NCBI GenBank assembly: GCA_000697335.1
Contig: JNEM01008407.1
Location: 1 to 17,234 of the forward strand
Reading direction: 5' to 3'
Length of the DNA: 17,234 bases
Source: Conidiobolus incongruus B7586
Lineage: Eukaryota; Entomophthoromycota; Entomophthoromycetes; Entomophthorales; Conidiobolaceae
The notes beneath the pieces are model-generated. The model was not told the origin of the DNA and searched no databases. It was given only the letters and a program-made list of their open reading frames with translations. Positions 16,840-17,234 of this stretch are shown in pieces. Position 1 is the first letter of the stretch; each line of letters begins with the position of its first letter. The position numbers and the translations under genes are program-made.

Positions 16840-17234
16840 CTATTTATTTAATTTGGATTTTTTAATTTTAACGAATTTAATAAATTGGTTATTATTCAGT
16901 CCCAATTGCTTCATTGTTAAATCATTGCCAGCCAATGGCAGATTTTTTAGAGTTTGCAAATTATGGTTATTCCACACATATTTCCTAATGTTCCATTAAT
17001 ATCTGAAGCCATGGTGAATGAACAACTTACCAGTTGATTTTCAGTCTGGGCCTCTTGTCATGTATAAGCTCAGTGACTTTGGCTTCTATGATTTGGTTCA
17101 ACTCTTTTAAAGTGGCATTTTCGTTTACCTTCAATTCTATCTCAATATTACTATCACTAATGAGGGTTGATGCTAGTGAATTTATGCATACCAATACTTT
17201 CCAGAGGGCCTCTTAACAATGTGAGTTTGATGAA
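16840..17234 (-). CDS. SNRNP25: U11/U12 snRNP 25 kDa protein homologue, copy 2 (5' cut by window)
   Basis: On the minus strand, the visible exons are 17218-17234 (end of exon 1), 17031-17156 and 16840-16984. Introns 17157-17217 and 16985-17030 have the same lengths and sequence as in copy 1. Residues 40-134 are visible, and the frame is intact. Compared with copy 1 there are two amino-acid changes, Asp50Glu and Ser132Leu, and one silent change at Lys126. The family-defining INWKYVW and QLGLNNNQF segments are unchanged, so the product should still fold as an SNRNP25 protein if the missing 5' part and a promoter exist. The 3' flank is unrelated to that of copy 1, so its transcript end differs. 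Whether the copy is complete cannot be seen, because the window ends inside exon 1. Confidence 0.85.
16840..17234 (-). repeat. Inverted repeat, right arm (SNRNP25 duplication)
   Basis: Reverse complement of 7821-8215, with substitutions at 16850, 16867 and 17141. It reaches the last base of the window, so its outer end is unknown. Together with the left arm it encloses 8.6 kb of otherwise unique sequence. Confidence 0.98.

Overview
This is nuclear DNA from a compact, very AT-rich eukaryote. Seventeen introns of only 46-61 bp, all GT-AG, split the genes, and branch-like TTAAY or CTAAY strings often precede the acceptor. The proteins look fungal: a yeast-like adenylosuccinate lyase with the [12 protein letters not shown] loop, a fungal-style F-box/WD40 protein, a zinc-knuckle-free mitochondrial methionyl-tRNA synthetase and an F-box-like/ankyrin protein. 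AT richness, tiny introns and a retained minor-spliceosome protein together suggest an early-diverging fungus, perhaps of the Entomophthoromycotina/Conidiobolus kind. That placement is inference.

Layout, left to right. At 1-2963 (+) is the 3' part of an RPAP1-like RNA polymerase II assembly factor. At 3931-5420 (+) is adenylosuccinate lyase. A 2.3 kb AT-rich stretch has no convincing gene. At 7704-8215 (+) is a complete SNRNP25 homologue, a U11/U12 snRNP protein. At 8785-10837 (+) is an F-box protein with a seven-repeat WD40 propeller. At 11093-13076 (+) is mitochondrial methionyl-tRNA synthetase in seven exons. At 13570-13640 is a decayed tRNA-Trp-like relic. At 13920-14715 (+) is a small F-box-like/ankyrin protein. 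At 14992-15600 (-) is an RRM protein resembling the RNA-binding half of cyclophilin PPIE/CYP33, without the isomerase domain. At 16840-17234 (-), running off the window, is a second SNRNP25 copy.

The standout structure is the pair of SNRNP25 copies. They are inverted, 8.6 kb apart, and differ at 3 of 395 aligned bases. Both introns are identical, and similarity stops exactly at the stop codon. The genes are otherwise independent housekeeping loci and do not form an operon. The two shared themes are splicing (two SNRNP25 copies and a PPIE-type RRM) and SCF-type ubiquitin receptors (two F-box proteins). No retroelement, CRISPR array, rRNA or prokaryotic feature was seen.
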